Part shown: piece by piece, positions 21,641 to 32,050 of the stretch
How positions within the stretch are numbered: position 1 is the first letter of the stretch
Layout of the letters: each line of letters starts with the position of its first letter
Source: Lithobates sylvaticus
Taxonomy: Eukaryota > Chordata > Amphibia > Anura > Ranidae
Length of the DNA: 64,000 bases
Direction of reading: 5' to 3'
Assembly (NCBI GenBank): GCA_028564925.1
Contig: CM053026.1
Coordinates: 131,972,150-132,036,149, forward strand
Translations under genes and position numbers: made by a program
The notes under the pieces: generated by a model
Seen by the model: the letters and a program-made list of their open reading frames with translations, nothing else
Databases searched by the model: none
Told to the model about the DNA's origin: nothing

Positions 21641-22515
21641 GCCACTAATGCCGCGTATACACGATGGGACTATTCGGCTGGACTTTCCATTTGAGTTCCG
21701 CCGGACTTTCCGAACATGCGGACTTGCCCACACACGCCTGGACTTTTCTGGCGGACAATCCGCCGGAGTTTTGGCGGAGGTCCGCCGGACTTTTGAAATG
21801 AACGGACTTGCCCACACACGGAGTAAAGTCTGTTCATTTTGAACGTGACTCCAGGTAGACGGGACTAGCGAAGGAAGTCAATGCCACCGCCTCCCTCAGC
21901 AAGATTGACACCTTGCTAGCCCCGTCACCTGGTATGGATTTAAAGGGGAATCCCTACGCCGAAAAAACGGCGTGGGGGTCCCCCCCAGATCCATATCAGA
22001 CCCTTACCCATCTGCGGGCGGGGGGCTTATCAGAATCCGGAAGCCCCCTTTAATAAGGGGGCCCCAGATTCCGGCCCCCACCCTATGTGAATTAGTATGG
22101 GGTACCATGTACCCCTACCCATTCACCTGGGGAAAAAAAGTGTACATAAAAAACACAACACAGGTTTTTAAAATACTTTATTAGACAGCTCTGGGGGTAT
22201 TCTCCTCTTCCGTCTTCGGGGGTCTTCTCGCCGGACTCCTCTGCTATCTTTTGCTCTTTTACTAGCTCTTTTTCAAGCAGAGGAGCCCGGCTTTCTCTTT
22301 CGTCGCCACCACTGTCCGGGGGTCTTCTTCCAACTTCGGAGGTCTTGTCCCGCTCTTCGGTTCTTCTTGCCGGGCCTCCGCTTTCTTCTTCCAGCTCTTT
22401 TACTAGTGTTAGCCGGTCTTCTGTCGCCGCCGCCTTCTGCTTCTTCTCCTTCCTTCTTCAGAAGTAAACACAACGCTCTTTCTGGCCGCAATTACAGGGA
22501 CGCGTTGTGTGGCGA

Positions 22516-22524
22516 CTTATATAG
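22516..22524 (-). promoter_or_regulatory. TATA-like box, left arm of palindrome
   Basis: CTTATATAG on the plus strand, i.e. CTATATAAG reading leftward. Its mirror partner is at 22656-22664. A TTTATT (AATAAA on the minus strand) lies about 340 bp downstream at 22177-22182. Promoter function is inferred from the arrangement only. Confidence 0.35.
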
Positions 22525-22655
22525 GGACAAGGGGCGTGGTTAACGGTGATGTCACATGGTGACCCCCGCCCCTTCTGATGCATCCTCCGGGACTGTGACA
22601 TCATAAGGGGACAGGGTCACCATGTGACATCAGCCGGTGACCCCGTCCCTTGTCC

Positions 22656-22664
22656 CTATATAAG
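22656..22664 (+). promoter_or_regulatory. TATA-like box, right arm of palindrome
   Basis: CTATATAAG reading rightward. An AATAAA hexamer follows about 355 bp downstream at 23016-23021, just after the stop of a purine-rich open frame (22709-23017) that lacks an ATG start. Confidence 0.35.
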
Positions 22665-23837
22665 TCGACACACAACGCATCCCTGCCATTGCGGCCAGAG
22701 AGAGCGTCGTGTCAACTTTGGAAGAAGGAAGGAGAAGAAGCAGAAGAAGAAGCAGAAGGTGGTGGCGACAGCGACAGAAGACCGGGCCAACGCTAGTAAA
22801 AGAGCTGGAAGAAGAAAGCGGAGGCCCGGCAAGAAGAACCAAAGAGCGGGATAAGACCCCCAAAGTCGGAAGAAGACCCCCGGAGGGCGGCGGTGACGAA
22901 GAAGAAAGCCAGGCTCCTCCGCTAGTAAAAGAGCTAGTAAAAGAGCAGAAGATATCGGAGGAGTCCGGTGAGAAGACCCCAGAAGACGGAAGAAGAGAAG
23001 ACCCCGGAGCTGTCTAATAAAGTATATTAAAAACCTGTGTTGTGTTTTTTTTATGTACACTTTTTTCCCCAGGTGAATGAGTAGGGGTACATGGTACCCC
23101 ATACTCATTCACATAGGGTGGGGGGCCGGGATCTGGGGGCCCCCTTATTAAAGGGGGCTCCCGGATTCCAATAACCCCCCCGCCCACAGACCCCGACAAC
23201 CAACGGCCAGGGTTGTCAGGAAGAGGCCCTTGCCCTCATCAACATGCCCCCTTCCCCAAAGCACCCCCCCATGTTGAGGGCACGCAGCCTGGTACGGCTC
23301 AGGAGGGGGGGCGCTTGCTCGTCCCCACCCCCTTTCCTGACTGGCCAGGCTGCATGCTCGGATAAGGGTCTGATATGGATCTGGGGGGGACCCCCACGCC
23401 GTTTTTTCCGTGTAGGGATTCCCCTTTAAATCCATACCAGGTGACGGGGATAGCAAGGTGTCAATCTCGCCGCCTCGATTGACTTCCTTTGCTAGTCCCG
23501 TCTACCTGGAGTCACGTTCTAAATGAATGGACTTTACTCCGTGTGTGGGCAAGTCCGTTCATTTCAAAAGTCCCGCGGACTAGCACACAGACGGCCGGAT
23601 TGTCCGCTGGACTGCCGAGTGCGGCGGATAATTTTGAGTCAAAACTTCTTTCTAAGTCCGCCGGACTTTTGAGAAGAAAAAGTCAGCCGGAGCCCACACA
23701 CGGGCGGATTGTCCGATCGTGTGTACACGGCATTAGCCACAGCTGTGTGAATGGACAATAGAAGGTGAGAAAGCAGGCAGGCTTCTTAAAGAAGCTATCA
23801 CCTCTACTACAGCCACAGCCCTCCCAAGCTACATTAA

Positions 23838-24025
23838 GGGGTTGATTTACTAAAACTGGAGAGTGCAAAATCTGGTGTAGCTATGCATGGTAGCCAATCA
23901 GCTTCTAACTTCAGCTTGTTTAATTAGGCTTTGACCAAAAAAACAAAAACTGGAAGCTGATTGGTTTCTATGCACAGCTGGACCAGATTTTGCACACTCC
24001 AGTTTTTAGTAAATCAATGCCTAAG
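23838..24025. mobile_element. Palindromic MITE (GGTTGATTTACTAAAACTGG)
   Basis: The left half GGGGTTGATTTACTAAAACTGG pairs with the right half CCAGTTTTTAGTAAATCAA, and the complementarity continues inward (GCAAAATCTGG / CCAGATTTTGC; CCAATCAGCTT / AAGCTGATTGG). The whole unit is one imperfect hairpin, a typical frog fold-back MITE. Confidence 0.85.
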
Positions 24026-24809
24026 CCTTTGACATACTATTGCTATGATTACTATGAAGCAAGTGGGCATGCCTCATAGCAACATAGCAGTAGCTGTAGT
24101 GGCAGCTACAGTACTTCTAAGACTGAAAAGTGGCTGAAATTGTCCTGGGAAATGATTTGATGGTCCTGGTGCCCCACTCTGTGCATACAGTTCTACTAAA
24201 TACAAACATAAAGCACCTTAATCTAGCCAGACTAACCTTACAGCATCCACTTTGCTCTGTGGTGAAGTGACTCACATGACGCAATGAGACAAAACCCAGA
24301 GGGAAGCCTGAGTGAAGGTGGAAGTGCTGAGGACCAGTGGGATTGGTGACACAGCAGTGCTGGAGGGCTCCGTTTGACACGTCAAAAAGTCAAAAAACAC
24401 TCCAGAGGGCCAATTTTTTTTTTATGTTTTGGACAGAGTTTAATACTGCTTTAATGAATCAAGTGATCTGATGCACTTACAAATATAGCTTTATCGGCTG
24501 CACAGACCCATAAAGTAGTAAATTATTTTTGCATTAATAGGTGTGTGTGCTTCCATTCGTAATGACTGTTGTGTCTAAATTCCTGATAATTCTGATTTGT
24601 CACCTAAGAAAGTGGTTCATTGTTTTGTTAATTTTTTTAAAACCCAGCTATTGATATTCTTGTTCCACTGTCATTATTCTTGTTCTACACATGTTTTATG
24701 ATGTACAGTGTATCATATTCTTAAATGTATTTGCAATAAGAGCACTTTAGACAGCTTGTAAAAGCAGCCAAGACTGTGGTCTTAGTTTCTTTGCGACCTC
24801 TCTGTGCTT
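24026..24809. other. Low-repeat sequence, nothing recognised
   Basis: No transposon ends or family-like frames were seen. Confidence 0.3.
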
Positions 24810-25060
24810 TATGCAAATGTTAAGATTCTTTATATAACAGGATCTCTTGCTAGAATGTCTCACTGAGAGATGTTATGGAACAGTCTATGAAATATAGTGT
24901 TTAAATGTCCTTGGAGGGTTTTGTTGTGCAGTCTTGGACAGACAATTGTTCTCCTAGTATTGTACAGTGGAACATTTCATTCTATGCGTAACCATTAGGC
25001 TGATAAGGTGTTTAATACCAGAAAATAATGTTTCTTATAATGGTTGATGTGCAGCTTGTA
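24810..25060. repeat. Duplicated single-copy-like segment, copy 2
   Basis: Second copy of the segment at 19237-19472, in the same orientation and about 5.57 kb away. The octamer ATGCAAAT lies at 24811-24818 and TATATAA at 24831-24837. Shared blocks are listed under copy 1. The spacing between octamer and TATA is kept although the bases between have changed, hinting at constraint. Confidence 0.6.
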
Positions 25061-25296
25061 CAAATTCTTAATGGGTTGGTGTTTTAGGGAGGTCTTACGT
25101 GGTGTCCTAAAAAGCTTGTGTTTCTGGGAAAATGTTAGGCTTTGGCTCAGTCCGCAACGCAGCACCTCCACGGCCATGCTAATCTTTTTTATTCTAATTT
25201 ATTTAATTTTTTCTTTTCCTTTGTGACTTTAAAAATAAAAACGACTTACTTTACATTACTGAAATGTTTTATAAATGAATAATTAATACAGCAATG

Positions 25297-25299
<3 letters not shown>

Positions 25300-25366
<67 letters not shown>
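25300..25366. repeat. (TA)n microsatellite
   Basis: About 33 uninterrupted TA units. Confidence 0.97.
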
Positions 25367-25367
<1 letters not shown>

Positions 25368-26263
25368 CAAACTCCCATAGATGTCACTGGATAATACAAT
25401 CCTATTTCCCCACTTAGAGCACTCACAGCCAGGCATACATAATTTTCTTTATTGGGAAGTTTTTTTATTGGGAATGATGAACTTAAAAAGGGAGAGGGAG
25501 CATGGGGTACCCCAAAACTGTCAAATTGGATTACTTGAGGACTCCTCAATTTCTGACTGACCTGCACAGAACTGCTGGCCACACTGCACAAACTGTCAGC
25601 TGCACGGCACAACCTGCTGAATGTCCAACAGGATCTCATATGCTATTGGTGACCTGTATTCCTTTCAGAGTTAAAAGCTACACACAGTTTACTTCAGCAC
25701 TGGGGGTCATCTACTCACTCACCGACAGGATCATCGGTTGCCATCTGCAGATATCCACCAGGCTCTTCCTAGTGAGGTATTTGTAGACTCACACCACCAT
25801 AGGACAGCTCTACTCTTTCCCACCAACTTCCTCTTGGCTTTCTCCAGTGAGCTTCTCCAGACTTAACTTGATCTCTGGACACATATTGGTAAATAGGCCC
25901 CCCAGCCGAGTCTAGCTGGGGCTTCAGTGTCTTCATCATGGCTTCCTCTAGGATCCTGGGCCAGGATTGAACCCAGGAAAACCGCACCTTGCTGCTCAGG
26001 CCTCAGACTATTTAATGGCTCTCTCACCACATTCTGGGCATGCCTTCCCAGGGATTGGCTGGAATCCCATAAATATTTAAGTTGCCTCGTCTGTTCTTTC
26101 TCCCACTATACTTCAAAAATCCTTTATAAGACATGGAGAAGTATTAAAGCAGCAGCCTGAGAAACTCTTAGCAGTCCTAAATAATCAACCCATGCTCCAC
26201 TGATTACAGGGGAGCCAAAATAAACTTACCTAGCAGCCTGCTCTACACTAGGAGGATGTATAT
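25367..26263 (-). mobile_element. Possible LTR relic
   Basis: Read on the minus strand, the block has a promoter-to-polyadenylation layout with two AATAAA hexamers (near 25440-25475) close to one end, and balanced composition without coding text, as expected of a fossil LTR. Clear TG...CA ends and a target duplication were not found, so family and limits are uncertain. Confidence 0.3.
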
Positions 26264-26271
26264 ATTGTAAA

Positions 26272-26865
26272 TAGACATGTGCATTAGTTTTCGTCTGAAT
26301 GCATTTTCGTCCGAATTTCAGGTATTCAGAATCCGAAAAAAAAAAAAAGATCCAACATAAACAAATGCTTTATTTTCCTTGTGACAACAGTTCGATATAG
26401 ATAGAAGATTCAACACTGACAACAACAATCTGTGTCCATTGAATCTGTGGTCGAATCTGCCTAACCTTAACTCTATTAGTCCAAGATTATTCTACATAGA
26501 GAATATCTATAGAGAAAAGATTTGACGTAGAGAGGAAAGATTTGACGTAGAGAGGAAAGATTTAACGTAGAGAGGAAAGATTCGACGTAGAGAGGAAAGA
26601 TTGCTGCTGGAATTGGGTGGAATTGCAGGTAAACTATACAGAGTCATACAGTTTAGCTGCTCCGTCGAATCTTCTTTGAACATTCGACAGACACCATAAG
26701 CCTTCAATGACAGATTTGACCTTAATTCATTTGGATTTTTGGACGAATGCAATTTTTAAAGAAAAAAGATATAAATAAAAACAAATTTCGGGAGTAACTA
26801 AATAAATGTATTTTTCGGATGAAAACGAAATTCCAAAATGAAATATTTCAGTGTGCACATGCCTA
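26272..26865. mobile_element. Non-autonomous hAT element (TAGACATGTGC ends)
   Basis: Starts TAGACATGTGCA and ends TGCACATGCCTA. An exact 8-bp repeat ATTGTAAA borders both ends (26264-26271 and 26866-26873). Inside, a 17-bp unit around GACGTAGAGAGGAAAGATT is tandemly repeated four times (about 26520-26602). It belongs to the same family as 51893-52541. Confidence 0.88.
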
Positions 26866-26873
26866 ATTGTAAA

Positions 26874-27418
26874 TAGAAAATTGTAGAGGTACTCATATGT
26901 CTTAAGCGGGAGTATGTGTCCAAACACATACATATGGTCTGAGTCTCATCATATCACTGCCACAGTCAAAATTCCTAAAATACTAAATATAACAAATACC
27001 TCACACCCACTGAACAGAGAGGAGGGGAGCTAAAATATCAGTCTGCAGTCTGCACTAATGCCTTCTAGTGGAGAGTCAGTACTGAAAAAAGTTGACATAT
27101 TTGTAGATTCTTTTATTTTAGGATGGAATAAAAGCATCTGGAAACCTATTTGTTTTCAAGGTTGTGGCTATAATAGCACAAAATCCCCACAATGGACCAA
27201 AAGAAACCCTCAAATATTGTCCCATTACACTAAGCAGAATATATCTGCCATTTTAACCAAGGCAATAATAGTATAAATGATCAATAAATATATACATCAA
27301 AATATGGGTGACCTGGAAATAAGGATTCAGAAATAAAAAAAAGACAGTTCAACAATGTAACAGAAATGTATTATTATTATCAGCATAGTCTAATACCAAA
27401 CGGAAGCTGTTATTTATA
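26874..27418. other. No recognisable feature
   Basis: AT-rich unique sequence; nothing supported. Confidence 0.3.
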
Positions 27419-27422
27419 CCTT

Positions 27423-28454
27423 TGTAGCGGTACCCCTGTAGGGGTTGCAGAATATAGTAGTTCCACCTGTCACCCTGCCCAGCCTGGCATTCACTCCCAG
27501 TCACTCCAAGACAATGAACAAGTTCATCAGCTTTGGTTTTATGTATTTTATTGAGGGATTAGAACTTGGATGGTTTAAGGGATTCATGGGATGACCAGAA
27601 AATGATTCTTGCATCATATGGGACAATTCAGATATTCTCCTTCGGCAAAACACTTGCTGCACACTATCTCTCCTTCTCCCTCCAGCACTGTTCTTCAGGC
27701 TCAGCTAGCACATGGTTAGGCCTAGCTCTGGTTTCAACCAGGCCTCAGCAAAGTTCCTTATTACAGGCAGAGACCCCTCTAGTGTAGTAACAAAAATAGG
27801 ACAAGTCTTTAGTGCTAGCTGACCTCTTTGGTGGACTACTGATCCCAGTCAGCCCTATGCAGACCCTGACAGCTCTCCCAGCTGCAGAAGCCCGGATTTG
27901 CCAGTAACATCACAGTCTCTCCCGCTGGGTCTACATCCATCTCTGACTGCCTCCTAGTCCTCTCCGGCATGCCTCTCCCAGCTCTCCTGACTTTGTCTCC
28001 CCCCTGTCCTCTTCTGCTCCTGTTCAGGATACTCCTTGGGTTGTGCGGGGTTCCTTCATCGTTCTGAGCCCCTGCCCAAGGTGACCCCCCCCCCAGACTG
28101 GGGGGCTCCCTCCAAGGCCCCGACAGCCTAATACTCCATCTCCAGTTCTTCCACCCTAACAACTCCTCCCTAGCTGGACTGACTCCTGGTATTTTAGAAG
28201 GCCTGCCCCCTGCTAATCCAGGTTGGGGATTGGTCAGGGCTCCTCAGACACCCCAGACAGCGCCACTGAAGCCTCTAGAAGCAGAAGGGAGGTAACCGAA
28301 AGATGAAACTAGCTGTGAGTCACCAGCCTACTCTAAACCACTCCCAGCCACAGATCAAAACAAACAGGCCAAGATTTTAGCTAGGCCTGCCTAAATTTAC
28401 CTGCACTGACAGAAAATATCAACTCTAGCACCTACCGAGGTAGAGGGTGCTACA
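27423..28454 (-). mobile_element. Solo LTR of an LTR retrotransposon
   Basis: A 1.03-kb block starting TGTAGCGGTACCCC and ending GGGTGCTACA, i.e. TG...CA ends, with a probable 4-bp target duplication (CCTT/CCTA, one difference). It resembles the LTR at 40512-42361 in its ends and length once the insertion in the latter is discounted. Composition suggests minus-strand orientation. No internal region is attached, so it is a fossil left by recombination between LTRs. Confidence 0.65.
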
Positions 28455-28801
28455 CCTATGAAAACTATTTTACAATTTTAGTAAACATTATATGATACAA
28501 ATTTTAACAGAATAATGTTGCGCTTTACCAAAACTGATAATCATATACAGTATATGTTATTTTTGGACTCATCACTGCTATATGAAAGCCCTAAAAGTCT
28601 CTCACTATAATATACTTTGTATTAGTTCCAATTTTACTAGTGCAGAACACACATTCCATTATATAAATGCAAATATATGTTTGAGAATTTATAATTACAT
28701 AATTACATATGTACCAGATGAATATATTTTTTCCCAAAAATCCAATATACATTTTTCATATACTTAGTAACCAAAATCTAAACCTAAATACTTACATTAC
28801 C
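28455..28801. other. AT-rich unique stretch
   Basis: No recognisable feature. Confidence 0.3.
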
Positions 28802-29444
28802 CCAGATAGCAAGGATAACTTGCCACAAATTTGTGGCAGTGTTGAATTGTAAGTCTGTTAACTTGCTGCACATTTTCACTGGATGTACACTTGCAGAGAG
28901 GAGATGGGCTCGGGTGTGTTTGGCATCCCACCTGCCCGATCCCACCAGGAAGCCAACACTGCGCATGGCTAATCACAGGCAGTGAGACGTTTACAGATCT
29001 GTGCAGCTGGGGACTGGTAAATGTCTCACTGTCTGTGATTAGGGGTGTGCAGTGTTGGTTTCCTGGTGGGATTGGGAAGGCGGGATCCCAAACACACCTG
29101 AGCCCATTCCTATTGCAGAGCACTTGAAGCACAAGTTCTAGTTTACACTTTTTGAATTTGTAGCAAATGCGCATGTCAAGTCTCTAGCAAGAGCAAAGTT
29201 GCAGTGGTGAGTTTACTGCAAGAGCTCAGGAAGTCACAGTGACCCCTGTGGTGGGATGACTATTGCGCAACATAACTGAACCAGAACTTGCAACAGACTT
29301 GCAGAATGTTTACAAAGAAAGTTGATCTGGAGTCATGCAATGCAGACTTGCTGCAATTGTGCAACAAACTTGTGAAGCCTGGCAAGTCTAGCAATAGCTT
29401 AGCAAGTCATTTTCAAACTTGCAGCACAATTGCTTGCTATCTGG
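28802..29444. mobile_element. MITE with CCAGATAGCAAG ends, copy 1
   Basis: The left end CCAGATAGCAAGG and the right end CTTGCTATCTGG are inverted. The body is rich in ACTTGC/GCAAGT. It is interrupted by a 214-bp hAT element (28899-29112), and its right border was the target of another hAT (29451). A second, 5'-truncated copy at 30553-30926 lacks the insertion and serves as an empty-site reference. Confidence 0.8.
28899..29112. mobile_element. 214-bp palindromic hAT MITE
   Basis: An exact 8-bp repeat TTGCAGAG flanks it (28891-28898 and 29113-29120). The ends AGGAGATGGGCTC and GAGCCCATTCCTA are inverted, and nearly the whole element folds into one hairpin (GTGTGTTTGG.ATCCC / GGGATCCCAAACACAC). 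The sister copy at 30553-30926 reads CACTTGCAGAGCTC across this point, confirming the insertion. Confidence 0.9.
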
Positions 29445-29450
29445 AACTAT

Positions 29451-29671
29451 CAGTGCTGGGATAAGGGCATCCAGCGCCCAGGGCAAAGATGCCAAACTGT
29501 GCCCCCATGCCTCATTTAAGATGTGCAAGCTTAGGGGATCCTCACTTAAAATCACTGCAACTGTCACTACTCCTGTTAGCTTTGCCAAAGAAGGAAGGAG
29601 CCCCCATCCATACAGTAAACCATTGCGCCCAGGGCAACCGCAACTCCTACCCACCCCTTATCACGACCCTG
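29451..29671. mobile_element. 221-bp hAT MITE with exact TSD
   Basis: Starts CAGTGCTGGGATAAGG and ends CCTTATCACGACCCTG, with inverted CAG and GATAAGG blocks. The 8-bp repeat GGAACTAT lies on both sides (29443-29450 and 29672-29679). Two bases of that target are the final GG of the neighbouring MITE, so this insertion is younger. Confidence 0.9.
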
Positions 29672-29679
29672 GGAACTAT

Positions 29680-30029
29680 GTATTTATGTACATGTAATTA
29701 TGGAGATTATGGAAAGCCTGGAAATATAATTGACATGCTTGAGAGCTTTTGCACTACATATTCAAGTTAAAACCACAGTATGCTAGGTCAGAGATGGCAC
29801 CACAAAGAACTTTTATATACTTAGAATAAAGATAGAAATAGAATATAAAGATGTTACTGATTTGAAATCAAATTTTAAAGGCTAATTTCACTTTAAACAA
29901 AGTTCTTTTTTCCCCTCTTGGGACAGGATCAGATGGCCACAGCCTCAGGTGTCAGGGAAATGACCCATAGATATCTATAAAGCTGTTATGTGCAGCCATG
30001 GTCGGTATGTAAACAAACACTGGTAGCTG
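29680..30029. other. No recognisable feature
   Basis: AT-rich unique DNA. Confidence 0.3.
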
Positions 30030-30552
30030 GAACCATTGGATTAAGGAAAGTATGTGTGCGAGTCCCCCTTCTCAAGAAGGCACATATACACATAGCTCCC
30101 AACTGTCCCTGATTTCAAGGGAATGTCCCTGATTTGGAGCAATGTCTCTCTGTCCCTCTTCCCCCCTCATCTGTCCCTCATTTTGGTCTGATCCATATAG
30201 TTGTATATAAAATGCACTTTTTATCTTTCAAAAAGTGTTTCCCAGTGCTAAACCTTTGATCCAATTTCTAAATTGGTGCATTTGTACATTTTAAAGCCAA
30301 TATAAAGGAATAGTATTGGTAAAAAAAAAGCCCTTCTGGATTTAATTAACAATTTTTTTGGTTAATTCTCCTTTAAGGGGGTGTGGCAGGGGGGTGTCCT
30401 ATGCCTATATATGTTTGTTAGTAGGTGTTAGTAGGTGTCCCTCATTCCCATCTTAAAATGTTGGGAGGTATGTATACAGTCATGCCAATGAACATCTAAA
30501 TGATTCAGAGAAGGATTGGGAGAAAGTGCTATGGTCAGATGAGACCAAAATT
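30030..30552 (+). pseudogene. Tc1 transposase fragment split by a MITE
   Basis: At 30479-30551 the plus strand encodes HANEHLNDSEKDWEKVL followed by WSDETKIEL, containing the first catalytic Asp motif of Tc1 transposases. Upstream, GTCCCCCTTCTCAAGAAGGCACATATACA (30062-30090) matches the typical preceding Tc1 text. The two parts are separated by the MITE at 30091-30472. The fragment ends abruptly at the truncated start of the MITE at 30553. Nothing of the N- or C-terminal domains was seen. Confidence 0.75.
30091..30472. mobile_element. MITE with CATA(G/C)CTCCCAAC ends
   Basis: Left CATAGCTCCCAACTGTCC and right GTTGGGAGGTATG are inverted. TATACA is repeated immediately outside both ends (30085-30090 and 30473-30478). 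It interrupts the Tc1 fragment. Superfamily not assigned. Confidence 0.75.
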
Positions 30553-30926
30553 GAGCTGTTAACTTGCTGCACATTTTCACTGGCAGGTTGTACACTTGCA
30601 GAGCTCTTATAGCACAAGTTCCAGCTGACACATTTCCAATTTTTAGCAAATTTGCGTGGGAAGTCTCTAGCAAGAGAAAAGTTGCAGTGATGAATTTACA
30701 GCAAGAGCCCTGCAAGTCACAGTGGCCCCTGTGTGGTGGGATGACTATTATACAACATAACTGAACCAGAACTTGCAGCAAACTTGCAGAATGTTTCAAA
30801 GGACATTGATCTGGAGTCATGCAATGCAGACTTGCTTCAACTGTGCAACAAACTTGTGAAGCCTAGCAAGTCTAGCAATAGCTCAGCAAGTCATTTCAAA
30901 CTTGCACACACTTGCTTGCTATCTGG
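30553..30926. mobile_element. MITE with CTTGCTATCTGG end, copy 2 (truncated)
   Basis: Collinear with 28856-29444 apart from the hAT insertion there. The left end is missing. The right end is CTTGCTTGCTATCTGG. Confidence 0.8.
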
Positions 30927-31379
30927 GAAGTTGCCAATAAGTCATGCTGCAGTGCAAGAGCATGCTAATAGTAGAAGAGAGCAGACTAAGAAATTAGCTA
31001 ATCCGTGTGCTGCTTCTCTTTTTACTGTCCAGTCACAGGGCGAGGGTTGGGAAAGAGACCTGTAAGTGATGCTGAGCTTCTGCAGAATAAAATTAGGTCT
31101 GCTTCCCCATCAGATAGGGCTGTACTGGGTGGCATAGTTGTGTGAATCACAGGACTACATTGACATACATACAAATTCTTTCACAGGTAAAACAGCTCCC
31201 TTATATGTATCTCATCTGTAGCTGTTTGACTGGAGTTCAACATCCGAACAAAGCCTTTTAGTGGGACAAATAGCTTTTATTGAAGGACACCTAAAAGATC
31301 TAGCACCAACATCTTCAGTTCTTTAATTTCTAATTTTATTTCCTAAATCTATGCTGTCACCATATAATTTACATCTACT
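30927..31379. other. Mixed sequence with an exon-like repeat segment
   Basis: Contains a splice-like stretch (CTTCTCTTTTTACTGTCCAG ... GTAAGTG at 31014-31058) that I judge to be part of an interspersed repeat rather than an exon. No other feature. Confidence 0.3.
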
Positions 31380-32050
31380 AGGATTTATTTCAGATTCTGC
31401 AGGTTATAAATACAAAAACACCATTTTAAAAGCTAGAGCAGGTTGAATTATGAAAATCATTTCTCTTCCGTCATTAATTTTCATTTTTTTTTTAATGAAT
31501 TTTTGCACTGTGAAACAAATTTCATTTGTGTCGTTTACTCGTAAAAATACCCTTATTGCTTTGGTTTTACAAAAGAAATAATCATGCAAATATTATTTTT
31601 GAGGAAAATGTCATTATATTGTACATGATAGGATCGCTCCACAATAAAAAGTAGATTAACCTTAAAGCTTTGCGATAAGTACAAAACATTTTTGATATGG
31701 GTTGCTATTAAATTTGCAACAAAAAATGAAACTACACCTATTACATGATCATCTCACTGAAATGACCGTGGCAGTTAGAAAGTCAATCACATTTGCAGCA
31801 GATATGGGGCTCTGTGGGACGCTTGAATCATGAACATTTTCAGCGGAATAATTTCAAACTAAGCTTGAGATTCAGCATGATATAAATAGCGTTCATTTTC
31901 TCGACAGCTGCTTTTTCGTAGATCGGCTGTAAATCTGTGTAAACTGCTCGCTAGGTTGAAAAAACAAATCTTTTTACTGTGGAGCCTAATATCAGATTAA
32001 GTATATGTTTTATTGTGACTGTGATTTCTTATACTATGTCATGTTATGAG
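31380..32050. promoter_or_regulatory. Candidate conserved non-coding block
   Basis: About 670 bp free of repeats and of long frames on the plus strand, with text that looks constrained (octamer ATGCAAAT at 31584-31591; ATAAATAGCGTTCATTTTC near 31880). It might be a distal enhancer. The basis is absence of repeats and the presence of octamer-type motifs only; alignment to other vertebrates would decide. Confidence 0.25.

Larger units (their letters stand above)
21646..23735. mobile_element. 2.1-kb palindromic (fold-back) element
   Basis: Starts TAATGCCGCGTATACACG and ends CGTGTGTACACGGCATTA, with GCCAC directly repeated outside both ends (21641-21645 and 23736-23740), a likely 5-bp target duplication. 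The two halves are reverse complements over about 1 kb each, around a centre near 22590. Each arm contains, from the centre outward: a TATA-like CTATATAAG, a purine-rich open stretch of about 100 codons, an AATAAA hexamer, GGTACATGGTACCCC and the GGATTTAAAGGGGAATCCC module. No recognisable transposase, so it would need helper enzymes. Confidence 0.85.

Noticed and set aside
22709-23017. 102-residue Arg/Glu/Lys-rich frame in the right arm of the palindrome
   Set aside because: It has no ATG start, low-complexity purine-rich composition, and the mirror arm has lost the same frame. It is kept only as part of the element description.
31014-31058. Exon-like stretch with strong acceptor (TTTTTACTGTCCAG) and donor GTAAGTG
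   Set aside because: The surrounding wording looks like a dispersed frog repeat, so the splice-like signals are probably carried by the repeat.
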